Source: Gammaproteobacteria bacterium (GTDB lineage Bacteria > Pseudomonadota > Gammaproteobacteria > Steroidobacterales > Steroidobacteraceae). From it: a stretch of DNA of 54,497 bases. The notes under the pieces are model-generated. The model was not told where the DNA came from and made no database searches. It was given only the letters and a program-made list of their open reading frames with translations. The translations under genes and the position numbers were made by a program. Of this stretch, positions 8,201 to 16,373 are shown in pieces. Location of the stretch: contig PLET01000101.1 of assembly GCA_003137095.1 (NCBI GenBank), positions 120,849-175,345 of the forward strand, in the 5' to 3' direction. Numbering within the stretch: the first letter of the stretch is position 1; every line of letters begins with the position of its first letter.

Positions 8201-10865
8201 TTTCACCTCGGCCACGGCCGCCAACGGCAACGTCAATCCGGCCTGGGATTTCGCCGCCACCTGGGTGATGTACCAGGGCGAGACCTACCCGCTGCTGCGC
8301 GGCTACCTGACGCCGCTCACCATCACGGTGAACAACGCCACCGAGGTCTACAACGGCGTCCCGTTCGCGGGCGGCAACGGGCTGACTTATTCGGTCGTGC
8401 CGAACCCGGCCTACCTGTTCAACGCCACCGTCTACGGCGGCAGCTCACAGGGCGCCGTGAACGTCGCCGGCAGTCTGTACGTCCTCACCTCGGCCGCCTA
8501 TTCGAACCAGCAGGGCTACCTCATCACCTTCGTCCCCGGCACCTTGAGCATCACCGCGGCGCCGCTCACCGTAACGGGAGAAACCGCGGCCAACAAGGTG
8601 TACGACGGCACCACTGCCGTTACCCTCTCGGGCGGCGTACTGGGCGGCGTGGTGGCCGCCGATGCGGCGAATCTGACGCTGACCGATGCGGGCGTGTTCG
8701 TCTCGAAGAACGCCGGCACCGGCGTCGCCGTCACGGTGGCCGACATCCTGGGCGGCACCGCCGCCGGGAATTACACCCTGACGCAACCGGCCGGCATCAC
8801 CGCCAACATCACTCCGCTCGCGGTGACAGTGACCGGCGAGGCCGCGGCCAACAAGGTGTATGACGCCACCACCACGGCGACGTTGAGCGGGGGCACCTTG
8901 AACGGCGTGCTGGCGGGCGACGCATCGACGGTGAACCTGGTGCAGTCGGGCAATTTCGCCACCAAGAACATCGGCACCGGCATCGCGGTGACGGCGACGG
9001 ACAGCCTGACCGGCGCGAACGCCCTCAATTACACGGTGACCGAGCCCACGGGTCTCACCGCCAACATCACGCCGGTGACCCTGACGGTGACCGGCGAGGT
9101 GGCCAACAACAAGGCCTATGACGGCACCACCAATGCCACGCTCTCGGGCGGCACCTTGGTCGGGGTCGTTGCCGGCGATGCCGCCTTCGTGACACTGGCG
9201 CAAACCGGCACCTTCGCCTCGAAGAACGTCGGCACAGGTATCGCGGTCACGGCCACCGACACCCTCGGCGGCACCGACGGCGGCAACTATCTGCTCACCG
9301 AACCCACGGGCCTGTCCGCGAACATCACGGCGGCGGCGTTGACCGTGGCCGGCGAAACCGCCAACAACAAGGTCTTCGACAACACCTTCACCGCCACCTT
9401 CACGGGCGGCACGCTGGTCGGCGTTGCGACCGGCGACTCCGTGACCCTCACGCAGGCGGGTACCTTCGCCTCGAAGAACGTCGGCACGGGCATTGCCGTG
9501 ACCGCGACCGATACCTTGGGCGGCGCAGGTGCGGGCAATTACACGCTGACGGAACCCACGGGCCTGACGGCGAACATCACGCCCGCGCCGCTGACGGTGG
9601 TGGGCGAGACCGCGGCCAACAAGGTCTATGACGGCACCACCGTCGCCGCGCTGATGGGCGGCACGCTGGTCGGTGCGGTGGCCGGCGACGGGTCCGCGCT
9701 GACGCTCACCGATTCGGGCATGTTCGCGACCAAGAATGCCGGCACGGGCGTTGCCGTCACGGTGACCGACACCCTCGGCGGCACCGGCGCCGGCAATTAC
9801 ACCATCGTGGAGCCCACCATCACCGCCAACATCAGCCCGCTGGCGGTGACGGTGACCGGCGAGGCTGCGGCCAACAAGGTGTATGACGCTACCACCACGG
9901 CCACGCTCAGCGGCGGTGCCTTGAACGGTGTGCTCGCGGGCGATGCATCGACGGTCACCCTGGTGCAGTCGGGCAGTTTCGCGACCAAAAACGTCGGCAC
10001 CGGTATCGCCGTCACGGCGACAGACACCTTGAGCGGTGCGAATGCCGGCAACTACACGGTGACCGAGCCCACCGGCCTGGCGGCCAACATCACGCCGGCC
10101 TCGGTCACCGTTGCGGGCGAAACCGCCGCCAACAAGGTCTACGACGGCACGGTCACGGCCACGCTCTCCGGCGGCACGCTGGTGGGTGCGGCGGCCGGGG
10201 ATGCGGTGACCCTCGGCCAGTCCGGCAATTTCACCTCGAAGAACGTCGGCACGGGCATCGCGGTCACGGCCACCGACAGCCTGAGCGGCGCCAGCGCCGG
10301 CAATTACCTGCTGACCGAACCCACCGGTCTCGCGGCGAACATCACGCCGGCGACGCTCACCTACGTCGCCACTCCCGTCACGCTCAATACGGGGCAGACC
10401 CCGTCTGCACTGACCGGGGTGGTGAGCGGCTTCGTCACGGGCGACACGCTGGCGAATTCCACCTTGGGAACGCTGTTGTGGACCACTCCGGCGACTGCGC
10501 TCAGTCCCACCGGCAGGTATCCCATCGAGGGCAGCGGATTGACCGCGCCGGACTATGTGTTCGTGGAAGCCGGTTCCAATGTCACCGCGCTGACGCTGGC
10601 GGCACCGCCCGCGGTGCAGAACACGCTGGCGGAGATCTTTTCGCTGCTGCCCTCGCCGCAGTCGCACATCGCAACGGCGATTCTGGAGCTGTCGCCGACG
10701 ATCGCCGTGGCATCGAGAAGCGCCGGCAGTTCGGATACATTGTTGTTCAACTATGAAGGTATCGCAATGGATGCAAACACGCCGACGCTGGCGACGATTC
10801 CAAGCCTGAGAGTCGTCGGCGGCGGCGTCAAGCTCCCCGATAACACGGTCAGCATCGATGAATAA
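5259..10865 (+). CDS. Two-partner secretion exoprotein (TpsA, filamentous-haemagglutinin-like adhesin)
   Basis: The 1868-residue exoprotein begins with an extended signal peptide region (MNRIYRLAWNRSLGCFVPASE, with the typical basic and aromatic residues) and a hydrophobic core ending LLARAG. The TPS secretion domain spans about residues 68-320, with the hallmark block NANGQIFLINPNGVLFG at about 137. About residues 585-945 hold many GLUG-type repeats (GGLVGYN... SYATG). About 1100-1700 hold seven YDG/MBG repeats of about 84 residues (ANKVYDGTT). A last MBG-like segment and a short tail end the protein. No toxin domain or VENN motif is visible at the C-terminus, so an adhesin or matrix protein is more likely than a contact-dependent toxin. 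It overlaps tpsB by 8 bases. Both DNA strands are open over long stretches, a by-product of the repetitive G+C-rich composition. Confidence 0.93.
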   Translation: MNRIYRLAWNRSLGCFVPASEVTRARGKGKTGRSNRSIYGAKRGAAAALAAAAALTMSPLLARAGPTGGQIVSGSGNITQAGTTTTIDQASQNLSLNWASFNIAPQESVNFVQPSAAAIAINRIFDTNGTQILGHLNANGQIFLINPNGVLFGSGSQVDVGGLIATTLDVSGADAGNSKVFSGSGSGSVINAGTITAASGGYVALLGNHVGNQGTISARLGTVALGAGSAVTLTFNGNDLVGMQVDQSVLHSLAENGGLVQADGGRVIMTAGAKSALLASVVNNTGVIEARTVNDEGGVITLQGGMTAGSVEVGGTLDASAPNGGNGGSIETSGAHVQVADGAKVTTAAATGLYGSWLIDPQNFTVAAAGGDITGAALGAELAGGNITIDSSAGATAGAGNINVNAAVTWAANNRLTLTAANNVNVNATITASGNGAGLTLNPNTTNGGNAASGTGTFILGAGAAINLTGTAPSLIIGGVTYTVINALGAPGSVTGTDLQGINGNLAGDYALGSNIDATATATWNAGAGFTPLAATFPYFTGVFDGLGHTITGLTVNQTTNFDGLFAQVAMGGVVQNVTLAGGGISGPNSVGALVGYNAGLVNNSTSSAAVTGAANGNNVGGLVGANDAAGTVKNSSSSGTVGGGGTHVGGLVGANYGAISLSNASSNVTAAAGYVGGLVGYNLGTIANSFATGTATATIGGNAGGLAGANYGTVSGSYATGVVTGTGGLNTGGLVGVNGVNGTTGAINTSYATGNVNGGDRTGGLVGYNDGGSITTSYYSTGAVNGGHYVGGLVGESTSAISNSYATGSVTGTVGDVGGLVGYNYGGTVTRGYATGTVMGASYVGGLVGVSTGTISQSYATGNVTASNLTAGGLVGVNGAVIAMTPFPGTITNSYSTGAVNAGTNYAGGLVGYNDVNSTIATSYATGAVTTGGANIGGLTSFNAAGGTATGSFWNTTTTGQATSPIGVGMTTAQMQTQANFTSATAANGNVNPAWDFAATWVMYQGETYPLLRGYLTPLTITVNNATEVYNGVPFAGGNGLTYSVVPNPAYLFNATVYGGSSQGAVNVAGSLYVLTSAAYSNQQGYLITFVPGTLSITAAPLTVTGETAANKVYDGTTAVTLSGGVLGGVVAADAANLTLTDAGVFVSKNAGTGVAVTVADILGGTAAGNYTLTQPAGITANITPLAVTVTGEAAANKVYDATTTATLSGGTLNGVLAGDASTVNLVQSGNFATKNIGTGIAVTATDSLTGANALNYTVTEPTGLTANITPVTLTVTGEVANNKAYDGTTNATLSGGTLVGVVAGDAAFVTLAQTGTFASKNVGTGIAVTATDTLGGTDGGNYLLTEPTGLSANITAAALTVAGETANNKVFDNTFTATFTGGTLVGVATGDSVTLTQAGTFASKNVGTGIAVTATDTLGGAGAGNYTLTEPTGLTANITPAPLTVVGETAANKVYDGTTVAALMGGTLVGAVAGDGSALTLTDSGMFATKNAGTGVAVTVTDTLGGTGAGNYTIVEPTITANISPLAVTVTGEAAANKVYDATTTATLSGGALNGVLAGDASTVTLVQSGSFATKNVGTGIAVTATDTLSGANAGNYTVTEPTGLAANITPASVTVAGETAANKVYDGTVTATLSGGTLVGAAAGDAVTLGQSGNFTSKNVGTGIAVTATDSLSGASAGNYLLTEPTGLAANITPATLTYVATPVTLNTGQTPSALTGVVSGFVTGDTLANSTLGTLLWTTPATALSPTGRYPIEGSGLTAPDYVFVEAGSNVTALTLAAPPAVQNTLAEIFSLLPSPQSHIATAILELSPTIAVASRSAGSSDTLLFNYEGIAMDANTPTLATIPSLRVVGGGVKLPDNTVSIDE
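7010..8100 (+). repeat. GLUG-type tandem repeats inside tpsA
   Basis: Successive units of roughly 25-50 codons repeat the pattern GGLVG(Y/V/A)N... followed by SYATG or a close variant. At least ten can be counted by eye. GLUG motifs occur in secreted adhesins and IgA-peptidase-like proteins and form beta-helical rungs. Units differ at synonymous sites, so the array is old rather than freshly expanded. Confidence 0.85.
8557..10350 (+). repeat. Seven YDG/MBG repeats of about 255 bp inside tpsA
   Basis: Seven copies begin near 8557, 8815, 9073, 9331, 9583, 9835 and 10093. Each encodes a unit starting (L/V)TVxGExAxNK(V/A)(Y/F)D and closing with GNYxxxEPTGLxANIT. Copies 1 and 5 share LTLTD and KNAGTGVAVTV. 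Copies 2 and 6 share ANKVYDATTTATLSGG and LNGVLAGDASTV. The array therefore seems to have grown in part by duplicating a two-unit block. Confidence 0.85.
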
Positions 10866-12543
10866 GAACACGCGCGTCTCGACCCCGCTGCTCGGGGCCC
10901 TGTTGCTCGCCGCGGCACCGGCCGTCATGGCGGCCGAGCAGGTCACGCCCGGCGCCGGCTCCATCCTGCAGCAGATCCAGCCGGTCACGCCGCCGGCGCC
11001 GTCATCCAACGGCACCGGCCTGAGCATCGAATCGGACAAGCGCTCGAATCTGCAGCAGGGCGCGCCGTTCCAGGTCAAGAGCATCCAGGTGACCGGCAAC
11101 ACCGTGTTCACCACGGCGACCTTGCACGCGCTGGTGGCGAGCGCGGAGGGCAAGAACATCAACCTGTACCAGCTGGAACAGCTCGCCGGCCTCATCAGCG
11201 ACTATTACCACAAGCACGGCTATCCGCTGGCGCGCGCCATCATTCCGGCGCAGACCATCGAGGCGGGCACGGTGCAGATCCGGGTCATCGAAGCGCGCTA
11301 CGGCAAGATCACCCTCGACAATCACAGCCGCGTGAGCGACGGCCTATTGCAGGCCACGCTGTCGAGCCTCAAGGCGGGTCAGGAGGTGAGTCAGGCGCCG
11401 CTGGACCACGACCTGCTGCTGCTGTCCGACATTCCCGGCGTCGCCAGCACCGCGACCTTGAAGCCGGGCGACAGCGTCGGCACCTCGGATCTGCAGGTGG
11501 ACACCTCGGCCACGGCGCCGCTGCGCGGCAGCGTGGCCTTGGACAATTACGGCAACCGCTACACCGGTGCGGTGCGGCTCGCCGGCACCCTGGACGTCAT
11601 CGACCCCCTGCACCACGGCGATGTGCTGAGCCTGTCCGGATTGACGTCGGGCAGCGATCTCTACTACGGCAATCTCGGCTATGAGTTTCTGCTGAACGGC
11701 GCGGGGACGCGGCTCGGGGCGTCGTATTCGGCCTTGCATTACATCCTGGGAGACACGCTCGAGACGCTGGAGGGTCACGGTACGGCGCAGGTGGAAAGCC
11801 TGTGGGCGAAGCAGCCCCTGGTGCGCAGCCGCGATCTGAACTTGTACGCGCAGCTGGAATATGACCACAAGCAGCTCGACGATGACATCGACATCGCTGA
11901 CCTGCGGACCGACCGGCACCTGGACAATCTTACCTTGAGCCTCGGCGGCGACGTGCGCGATGCGCTGCTCGGCGGGGGCATCAACACTTGGAACGTGGGT
12001 TGGACCGCAGGACGGGTCGATTTCGACGATGCGGCCGCGCAGCAGAACGATGCACTGACCGCGAAGACCCAGGGCTCATTTTCAAAGTGGACGGCAAACG
12101 CATTTCGCCTGCAATCCTTAAGCGCGAGCAACGCGCTGTACGTGACCGTCAGCGCGCAGTGGGCGAGCGGCAATCTGGATCCCTCCGAGAAAATGGTCGC
12201 CGGCGGCCCGTACACGGTGCGCGCCTATGACATGGGCGTGGAATCGGGCGACACCGGCATACTGGGAAGCGTCGAGTTCCGGCATGATCTCGGCCATCTC
12301 GTCAGCGGTCAATTGCAGGCGGTGGCCTTCGTCGACGGCGAGCGCGTGAACGTCGACCGGCACGCCTTCGTGGCGGGCGAGAATGGCGCCACGCTGAGCG
12401 GCGCCGGCCTGGGATTGAACTGGACGGGCCCGAACCAGTGGCACGCCAGGCTGTATGTCGCCGTGCCGGTCGGGCCGACACCGGATCTCATCGCTTCGAA
12501 CAAGTCCGCCCATGCATGGGCGGAAATCGGCAAAGGATTCTGA
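10858..12543 (+). CDS. Two-partner secretion outer-membrane transporter (TpsB, ShlB/FhaC family)
   Basis: The 561-residue protein has a signal peptide (LLGALLLAAAPAVMAAEQ). One POTRA-type domain starts near residue 62 (PFQVKSIQVTGNTVFTTATL) and is followed by a second POTRA-like region (about 140-215). A 16-stranded barrel domain then ends in Phe. The L6-loop signature is present as VRAYDMGVESGDTG near residue 453; many family members read VRGY there, but an alanine variant is common. It should export the TpsA product across the outer membrane. The start overlaps the tpsA stop by 8 bases, so the two are translationally coupled in the order tpsA-tpsB. Confidence 0.93.
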   Translation: MNKNTRVSTPLLGALLLAAAPAVMAAEQVTPGAGSILQQIQPVTPPAPSSNGTGLSIESDKRSNLQQGAPFQVKSIQVTGNTVFTTATLHALVASAEGKNINLYQLEQLAGLISDYYHKHGYPLARAIIPAQTIEAGTVQIRVIEARYGKITLDNHSRVSDGLLQATLSSLKAGQEVSQAPLDHDLLLLSDIPGVASTATLKPGDSVGTSDLQVDTSATAPLRGSVALDNYGNRYTGAVRLAGTLDVIDPLHHGDVLSLSGLTSGSDLYYGNLGYEFLLNGAGTRLGASYSALHYILGDTLETLEGHGTAQVESLWAKQPLVRSRDLNLYAQLEYDHKQLDDDIDIADLRTDRHLDNLTLSLGGDVRDALLGGGINTWNVGWTAGRVDFDDAAAQQNDALTAKTQGSFSKWTANAFRLQSLSASNALYVTVSAQWASGNLDPSEKMVAGGPYTVRAYDMGVESGDTGILGSVEFRHDLGHLVSGQLQAVAFVDGERVNVDRHAFVAGENGATLSGAGLGLNWTGPNQWHARLYVAVPVGPTPDLIASNKSAHAWAEIGKGF

Positions 12544-12555
12544 CGGGGGTTTTGG

Positions 12556-13386
12556 CTACTTGGCCGTATTGTATTGCGGATAATAGAGAGCGTAGTACCA
12601 GGAATACGCCCCTTCGATTTGCGCCTGAATTCGCGGCGGCACTTCGTGCCGCCGCGGTCTGGCCACGCTCGAGGACTGCTTGTGCGGGTATTTCATGTGG
12701 TAGTGGCTGTCGCTTTCCGGAACCCCCACAGTCAGCCGGCCGGGATCGACCGCGAAGGGCGCGAGGCCCATCCAGGCATACAGGTGCGACATGCATTCGG
12801 CCGGCCGCTCCATCAAATCCTCGAAGCGCAGGAAATACAGGCGCTCCTGAACCGCCTTCGGCAGATCCGGGACCGCATGCAGCGAGATCAGCGGCGAGCC
12901 GATGGCCTTGTCCTTGGCGAACAGCATGTCGGCGCGGCCGAAGCGGTCGAAATCGGCCAGATGATCGATGAAATCGACCAGGATGGTGCGCTGATGCTGG
13001 GCCTCGATCGAGCCGTATATTTGCGTGAGGTCGCGCAGGCAGACGATCAGCCGGGCGTCGGGTTCGATGTGCAGCAGCAGTTCGATCGCGTGCAGCCACG
13101 CGCGATTCTTGTCGATCACCGCCCGTTTGCGGCAATCGTGGTGCCAACCGCGCAGGAAACCGCGCATGGCGGACAGCAGATGCGCATAGCTTGAGTCGAA
13201 GGCGTTGTCGAGTTGGGACAGGAAGAAGGTGTCGTCGCTCACCAATCTGCGAATGCCCAGCAAGGTGTTGCAAAGCGGCGAACTGTTTCCCTCGCAATCG
13301 ATCTCCGGATGCTGCGCGAGCAGCTGGCAGAGCAACGTCGAGCCCGCGCGCGGCAGGCCCGTGACACCGACGAATTTTGGGCTCAT
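12556..13386 (-). CDS. Sulfotransferase family protein
   Basis: I choose the ATG giving MSPKFVGVTGLPRAGSTLL (276 residues). The frame stays open upstream, but those residues cover the tRNA gene. GLPRAGSTLLCQLL matches the 5'-phosphosulfate-binding loop that holds PAPS in sulfotransferases. RLIVCLRDLTQIYGSIEAQH corresponds to the 3'-phosphate-binding strand and helix (usually RxPxxxxxS). LYFLRFEDLMERP is the usual third conserved block. The acceptor is unknown; cytoplasmic members of this family act on glycans, peptides or small molecules. It converges tail-to-tail on tpsB with 12 bases between stops. Similar single sulfotransferases are often mobile, but nothing here shows recent transfer. 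Confidence 0.85.
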   Translation of the reverse strand: MSPKFVGVTGLPRAGSTLLCQLLAQHPEIDCEGNSSPLCNTLLGIRRLVSDDTFFLSQLDNAFDSSYAHLLSAMRGFLRGWHHDCRKRAVIDKNRAWLHAIELLLHIEPDARLIVCLRDLTQIYGSIEAQHQRTILVDFIDHLADFDRFGRADMLFAKDKAIGSPLISLHAVPDLPKAVQERLYFLRFEDLMERPAECMSHLYAWMGLAPFAVDPGRLTVGVPESDSHYHMKYPHKQSSSVARPRRHEVPPRIQAQIEGAYSWYYALYYPQYNTAK

Positions 13387-13484
13387 GGGCAAGGATTCCT
13401 TGGTTGCCGCGCATATTCTGTCATACCGGGTTCGCGCGGTGGATTGCGAACGCGGCCACGCCGCGCTTCCCAAGAGATCGTCTA

Positions 13485-13610
<126 letters not shown>

Positions 13611-14243
13611 TTATTTCGCCGAGTCGAACGCCGTAAGCTTGTCTGCACTGCGCAGCGCTGCGGCGACGCCCGGCGCCGCAATGCGCGGCCCAAGGGCGGA
13701 TGTAGCGGGCTCCCGGGAAAATGCCCGGTCGAACAATCCCCGGGTGGCGCCGCCCCGATTCATGGAATTGCTGGTCCATTGCAGCGAAGCTTCACCCTTC
13801 CGGTTCGCCTGCAGCGAGAACGTGCTGCCGGTCGATTTCCACAGCGTGAGCAGCCGCACCCGGTCATTGGCGCGGAAATCGCGCATCCGCTGCCAGGCGG
13901 TGGTGCTGTGGAGCGCCGGGCCCAGCTCCTCGGAGACGTCCGGGCCGGCGCTCGTCAATGAGCGCGTGCGCGGCCGGAACTCGGTGCCGGCGCCGGCCGG
14001 CAGCGTCAATGGCAGCGACAGATTCATGGCCCGCATCCGGGTTGCGCCGTGCGACGCGCGCGACTTACCGGCGTGGGCGGAGGACGGCGCGGCTGCGTGC
14101 GCCTGCAGATGGCCTGCCGCCAGGCATTCGACCCGAACCAGCGAAAGTGCCACCAAGCCCAGCATCAGGGGCCCGCGCATGGCGCGTCCCGCCGGTTTGC
14201 GTTGCCGGCGCTTGATCGCCCCGCCATGTGGTTGCTTTCTCAT
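13611..14243 (-). CDS. Hypothetical protein with N-terminal membrane or signal segment
   Basis: The 210-residue frame starts with a very basic stretch (MRKQPHGGAIKRRQRKPAGR) and a hydrophobic segment (GPLMLGLVALSLV) that reads as a signal or anchor. A Ser/Ala-rich region and a mixed domain with plausible strands follow (VRLLTLWKSTGSTFSLQANRKG). The plus strand is also open here, but the minus frame has the more protein-like residue pattern. No family is recognised. It is probably exported. It stands alone between tRNA-Arg and the GFA gene. Confidence 0.55.
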   Translation of the reverse strand: MRKQPHGGAIKRRQRKPAGRAMRGPLMLGLVALSLVRVECLAAGHLQAHAAAPSSAHAGKSRASHGATRMRAMNLSLPLTLPAGAGTEFRPRTRSLTSAGPDVSEELGPALHSTTAWQRMRDFRANDRVRLLTLWKSTGSTFSLQANRKGEASLQWTSNSMNRGGATRGLFDRAFSREPATSALGPRIAAPGVAAALRSADKLTAFDSAK

Positions 14244-14361
14244 GTGTGCAGGTTAGTCCAAACCCTGTATGGACTCTGCCACCCACGGCCGTCCTGGAAA
14301 ACGCCTCCTGTTCAGTGCATCACAGAACTGTGCGAAGGTCGTCGTTCGGCCATGCGTTATG

Positions 14362-14754
14362 TCAAGTACAGGGCAGCTGCGCGATTCCCCGGTCCCAATT
14401 GCGGCCGTCGAACGCCGCCACGGTCATGGATTGCACCGTTCCGGGGTCGAGGCAGCGGGCGTTCACGCTGATTCCATCGGGATGTGAGCGCGGCACATAG
14501 AAGGATTTCACTCCGCAGGTGGCGCAGAAAAAATGCTTCGCCGTGTGCGTATTGAAGCTGTACGTGGTCAGGGCGTCGCGCCCCTTGAGCAGCTTGAATC
14601 GATCGGCCGCGACGATCAAATGCAGGTAGCCGGTCATCGCGCAAATCGAGCAGTCGCAGTCCGAGACTTCGATGTGCGCGGGCGCCTGCACCTCGAACCG
14701 TACGCGGCCGCAATGACAGCCGCCGGCGTGATTGACCGGGTCAAGGGGGATCAC
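14362..14754 (-). CDS. GFA-family zinc-binding protein (glutathione-dependent formaldehyde-activating fold)
   Basis: I take the GTG at 14754, giving about 130 residues that begin MIPLDPVNHAGGCHCGRVRF. Starts further up would run into dsbA. The GFA/Mss4-like zinc ligands are visible as GGCHCGRVRF, CDCSIC and FFCATCG. The family is named for a formaldehyde-glutathione step, but most members have unknown substrates, so I call only the fold. It lies 19 bases after the dsbA stop on the same strand and may be transcribed with it. A second, divergent GFA gene lies near 38 kb. Confidence 0.85.
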   Translation of the reverse strand: MIPLDPVNHAGGCHCGRVRFEVQAPAHIEVSDCDCSICAMTGYLHLIVAADRFKLLKGRDALTTYSFNTHTAKHFFCATCGVKSFYVPRSHPDGISVNARCLDPGTVQSMTVAAFDGRNWDRGIAQLPCT

Positions 14755-14773
14755 TTTGGGATCCCGCCCTCGA

Positions 14774-15682
14774 TCAGTGCTTGTGCTCTTGGGCCGCGAG
14801 GTCGCTGACCAGCATGAGCAACCGGTCTTCGCCCTGCGCCATGCCGACATCGGTGAGGTACTTGCCGTTGACGACGAACATCGGCACGCCGGTCACCCGG
14901 TACCGCTCAGTCAACTGCTCGGCCCTCTGCACGTCCGTTTCCACCGCGAAGGAGTGATACGCGTTCCTGAACGCCTCGGCGGAAATGCCGTTCTTCTCGA
15001 CGAACGCGGTCTGTATCTGTTCGGATTTCGCGTCGTCGTTCCCCAGGTCCACGAGCGGATTGCCGTTCACGTGGATTTCCTTGAAAACGGCCGCATGCAG
15101 CTGATCGAGCTTGCCGAGGCTTTGCAGGGAATAGAACAGCCGCGCGAGCGAACGGTGTCCCGCGCTCCAGGTGACCGGCACCCGTGAAAAACTGACGTAG
15201 GACGGCAGCTTCTTCCTCCAGGCCTCGATCAGCGGATCGAGCGCATAACAATGCGGGCAGGCGTACCAGAAAATCTCCAGCACTTCGACCTGGCCGTCCG
15301 CGACCGAAGTGGGCTGCGCCGGAACGATGCGGGTGTAGTTGACGCCATCCTGCCAGTTGCTCGCCTGGGCGGTGGTTGCCGCGGCGGCGGTCGACGACAC
15401 GGCGGCAAGCAGTGAATTGTGCGTGCCGCTGTCGCCGCTTGCGTCCTCGACGGTCTCGGAGCCGTCCTCGTTGACCCGGGTGACCGTGGAGGATTCCGCG
15501 GCCTTTGCGCTGACCGGCTTGGGCGGCTGCGCTTGCGGCGCCTGCTCCGCGGCGACCGATGGCGGCGCGCCGGGCGCCGCCCGTTGCGCCGGCGCGACCT
15601 CGGCCGCCTGCTGCTTGCCGCAGGCGGCAAGCGCCAGCGCCAAACCCAACACCAGCAACGTTCGTGGCGTGCGCATGATCAT
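14774..15682 (-). CDS. dsbA: DsbA-type thiol:disulfide oxidoreductase, predicted lipoprotein
   Basis: The 302-residue protein opens with a lipoprotein signal (LVLGLALALAAC, lipidated Cys21). A Pro/Ala/Ser-rich linker of about 85 residues follows, then a thioredoxin-fold DsbA domain from about 110. The catalytic pair is CPHC (Cys142, Cys145) in EIFWYACPHCYAL, and the cis-proline loop is TGVPMF. It should introduce disulfides into exported proteins from a membrane-anchored position. The soluble E. coli DsbA lacks both the lipobox and the long linker. Its start overlaps the stop of the cytochrome c4 gene (ATGA). A c4-dsbA pair beside engB and polA is a familiar gammaproteobacterial order. Confidence 0.92.
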   Translation of the reverse strand: MIMRTPRTLLVLGLALALAACGKQQAAEVAPAQRAAPGAPPSVAAEQAPQAQPPKPVSAKAAESSTVTRVNEDGSETVEDASGDSGTHNSLLAAVSSTAAAATTAQASNWQDGVNYTRIVPAQPTSVADGQVEVLEIFWYACPHCYALDPLIEAWRKKLPSYVSFSRVPVTWSAGHRSLARLFYSLQSLGKLDQLHAAVFKEIHVNGNPLVDLGNDDAKSEQIQTAFVEKNGISAEAFRNAYHSFAVETDVQRAEQLTERYRVTGVPMFVVNGKYLTDVGMAQGEDRLLMLVSDLAAQEHKH

Positions 15683-16287
15683 CGGATTCCTTGGACGTAG
15701 GATGCCAAACCGCGCATGTCGTCCTCCGTCAGACGCTTCGAAACCGTCTGCATGATGCCGTTGGGACCCGTATTGCGCGCCCCTGATGCGTAGTCGTGCA
15801 GCTGCTTGATCACGTAGACCGAGCGCTGGCCGCGCAACGCGGGGAACTTCGCCGGCTCATTGCCGCGCCCGGACGGCCCGTGGCAGGCCATGCAGGCGGG
15901 GATGCCGCGTGCCGGGTCGCCGCCGCGATACAGCTTCTCGCCGGCCTTCCAATACGAGGGATCGGCCTCCAGTCCCGTGTTGACCAGGCTGCCGAAATAC
16001 GCGCCGAGGTCCGCCATATCGTCCGTGCCCAGGGTCATGACATTCGGCATCATGATCGGATTGTTGCGCTTGCCTTCCTTGAAATTCTTGAGCTGTTCGG
16101 CGATGTAGTCGGCGCCCAGGCCGGCGAGGCTGGGCCATTCCGGATTGGTGCTGTTGCCGTTCTGTCCGTGGCATGCCTGGCAGACGACGGCCTTGGTGGC
16201 GCCTTTCTCGGCGCTGCCCGCGGGCAATGCCGCTGCACTGAAAATGACACCGGCAATTGCCGATGCAAAAATCCAAAACCGCTTCAT
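15679..16287 (-). CDS. Cytochrome c4 (dihaem c-type cytochrome)
   Basis: The ATG at 16287 gives a normal signal peptide (MKRFWIFASAIAGVIFSAAALPAGSA) and a 202-residue protein; the frame extends further up but would spoil it. Two haem-attachment motifs, CQACH (36-40) and CMACH (132-136), lie in two similar halves. Met ligands are likely within the MMPNVM and GIMQTV stretches. Cytochrome c4 carries electrons between the bc1 complex and terminal oxidases in the periplasm. An AAGG stretch lies just before the start. It is divergent from engB and coupled to dsbA. Confidence 0.93.
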   Translation of the reverse strand: MKRFWIFASAIAGVIFSAAALPAGSAEKGATKAVVCQACHGQNGNSTNPEWPSLAGLGADYIAEQLKNFKEGKRNNPIMMPNVMTLGTDDMADLGAYFGSLVNTGLEADPSYWKAGEKLYRGGDPARGIPACMACHGPSGRGNEPAKFPALRGQRSVYVIKQLHDYASGARNTGPNGIMQTVSKRLTEDDMRGLASYVQGIR

Positions 16288-16373
16288 GATCGCGCCTTGC
16301 CCTTTGCCGCAGTGAACTTCCACCAGCCATAAATTGTACACTACGCTCATCCCTTTGCGTCCAATCGGCGGCC

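Noticed and set aside
7010..10350. CRISPR array or satellite repeats
   Set aside because: The periodic sequence is in frame, codes for GLUG and YDG/MBG units and varies at synonymous sites; no constant repeat with unique spacers exists.
5259..10865. Contact-dependent inhibition toxin (CdiA) reading of the TpsA
   Set aside because: There is no VENN-type motif, no C-terminal toxin domain and no immunity gene after it; the gene runs straight into tpsB, and the body is GLUG and YDG/MBG repeats.
5190..11195. Two very long minus-strand open frames (997 and 916 codons) opposite tpsA and tpsB
   Set aside because: They are Gly/Ala/Arg/His-rich translations of a repetitive G+C-rich gene, with no domain or start signal. 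The plus strand encodes a clear TPS protein.
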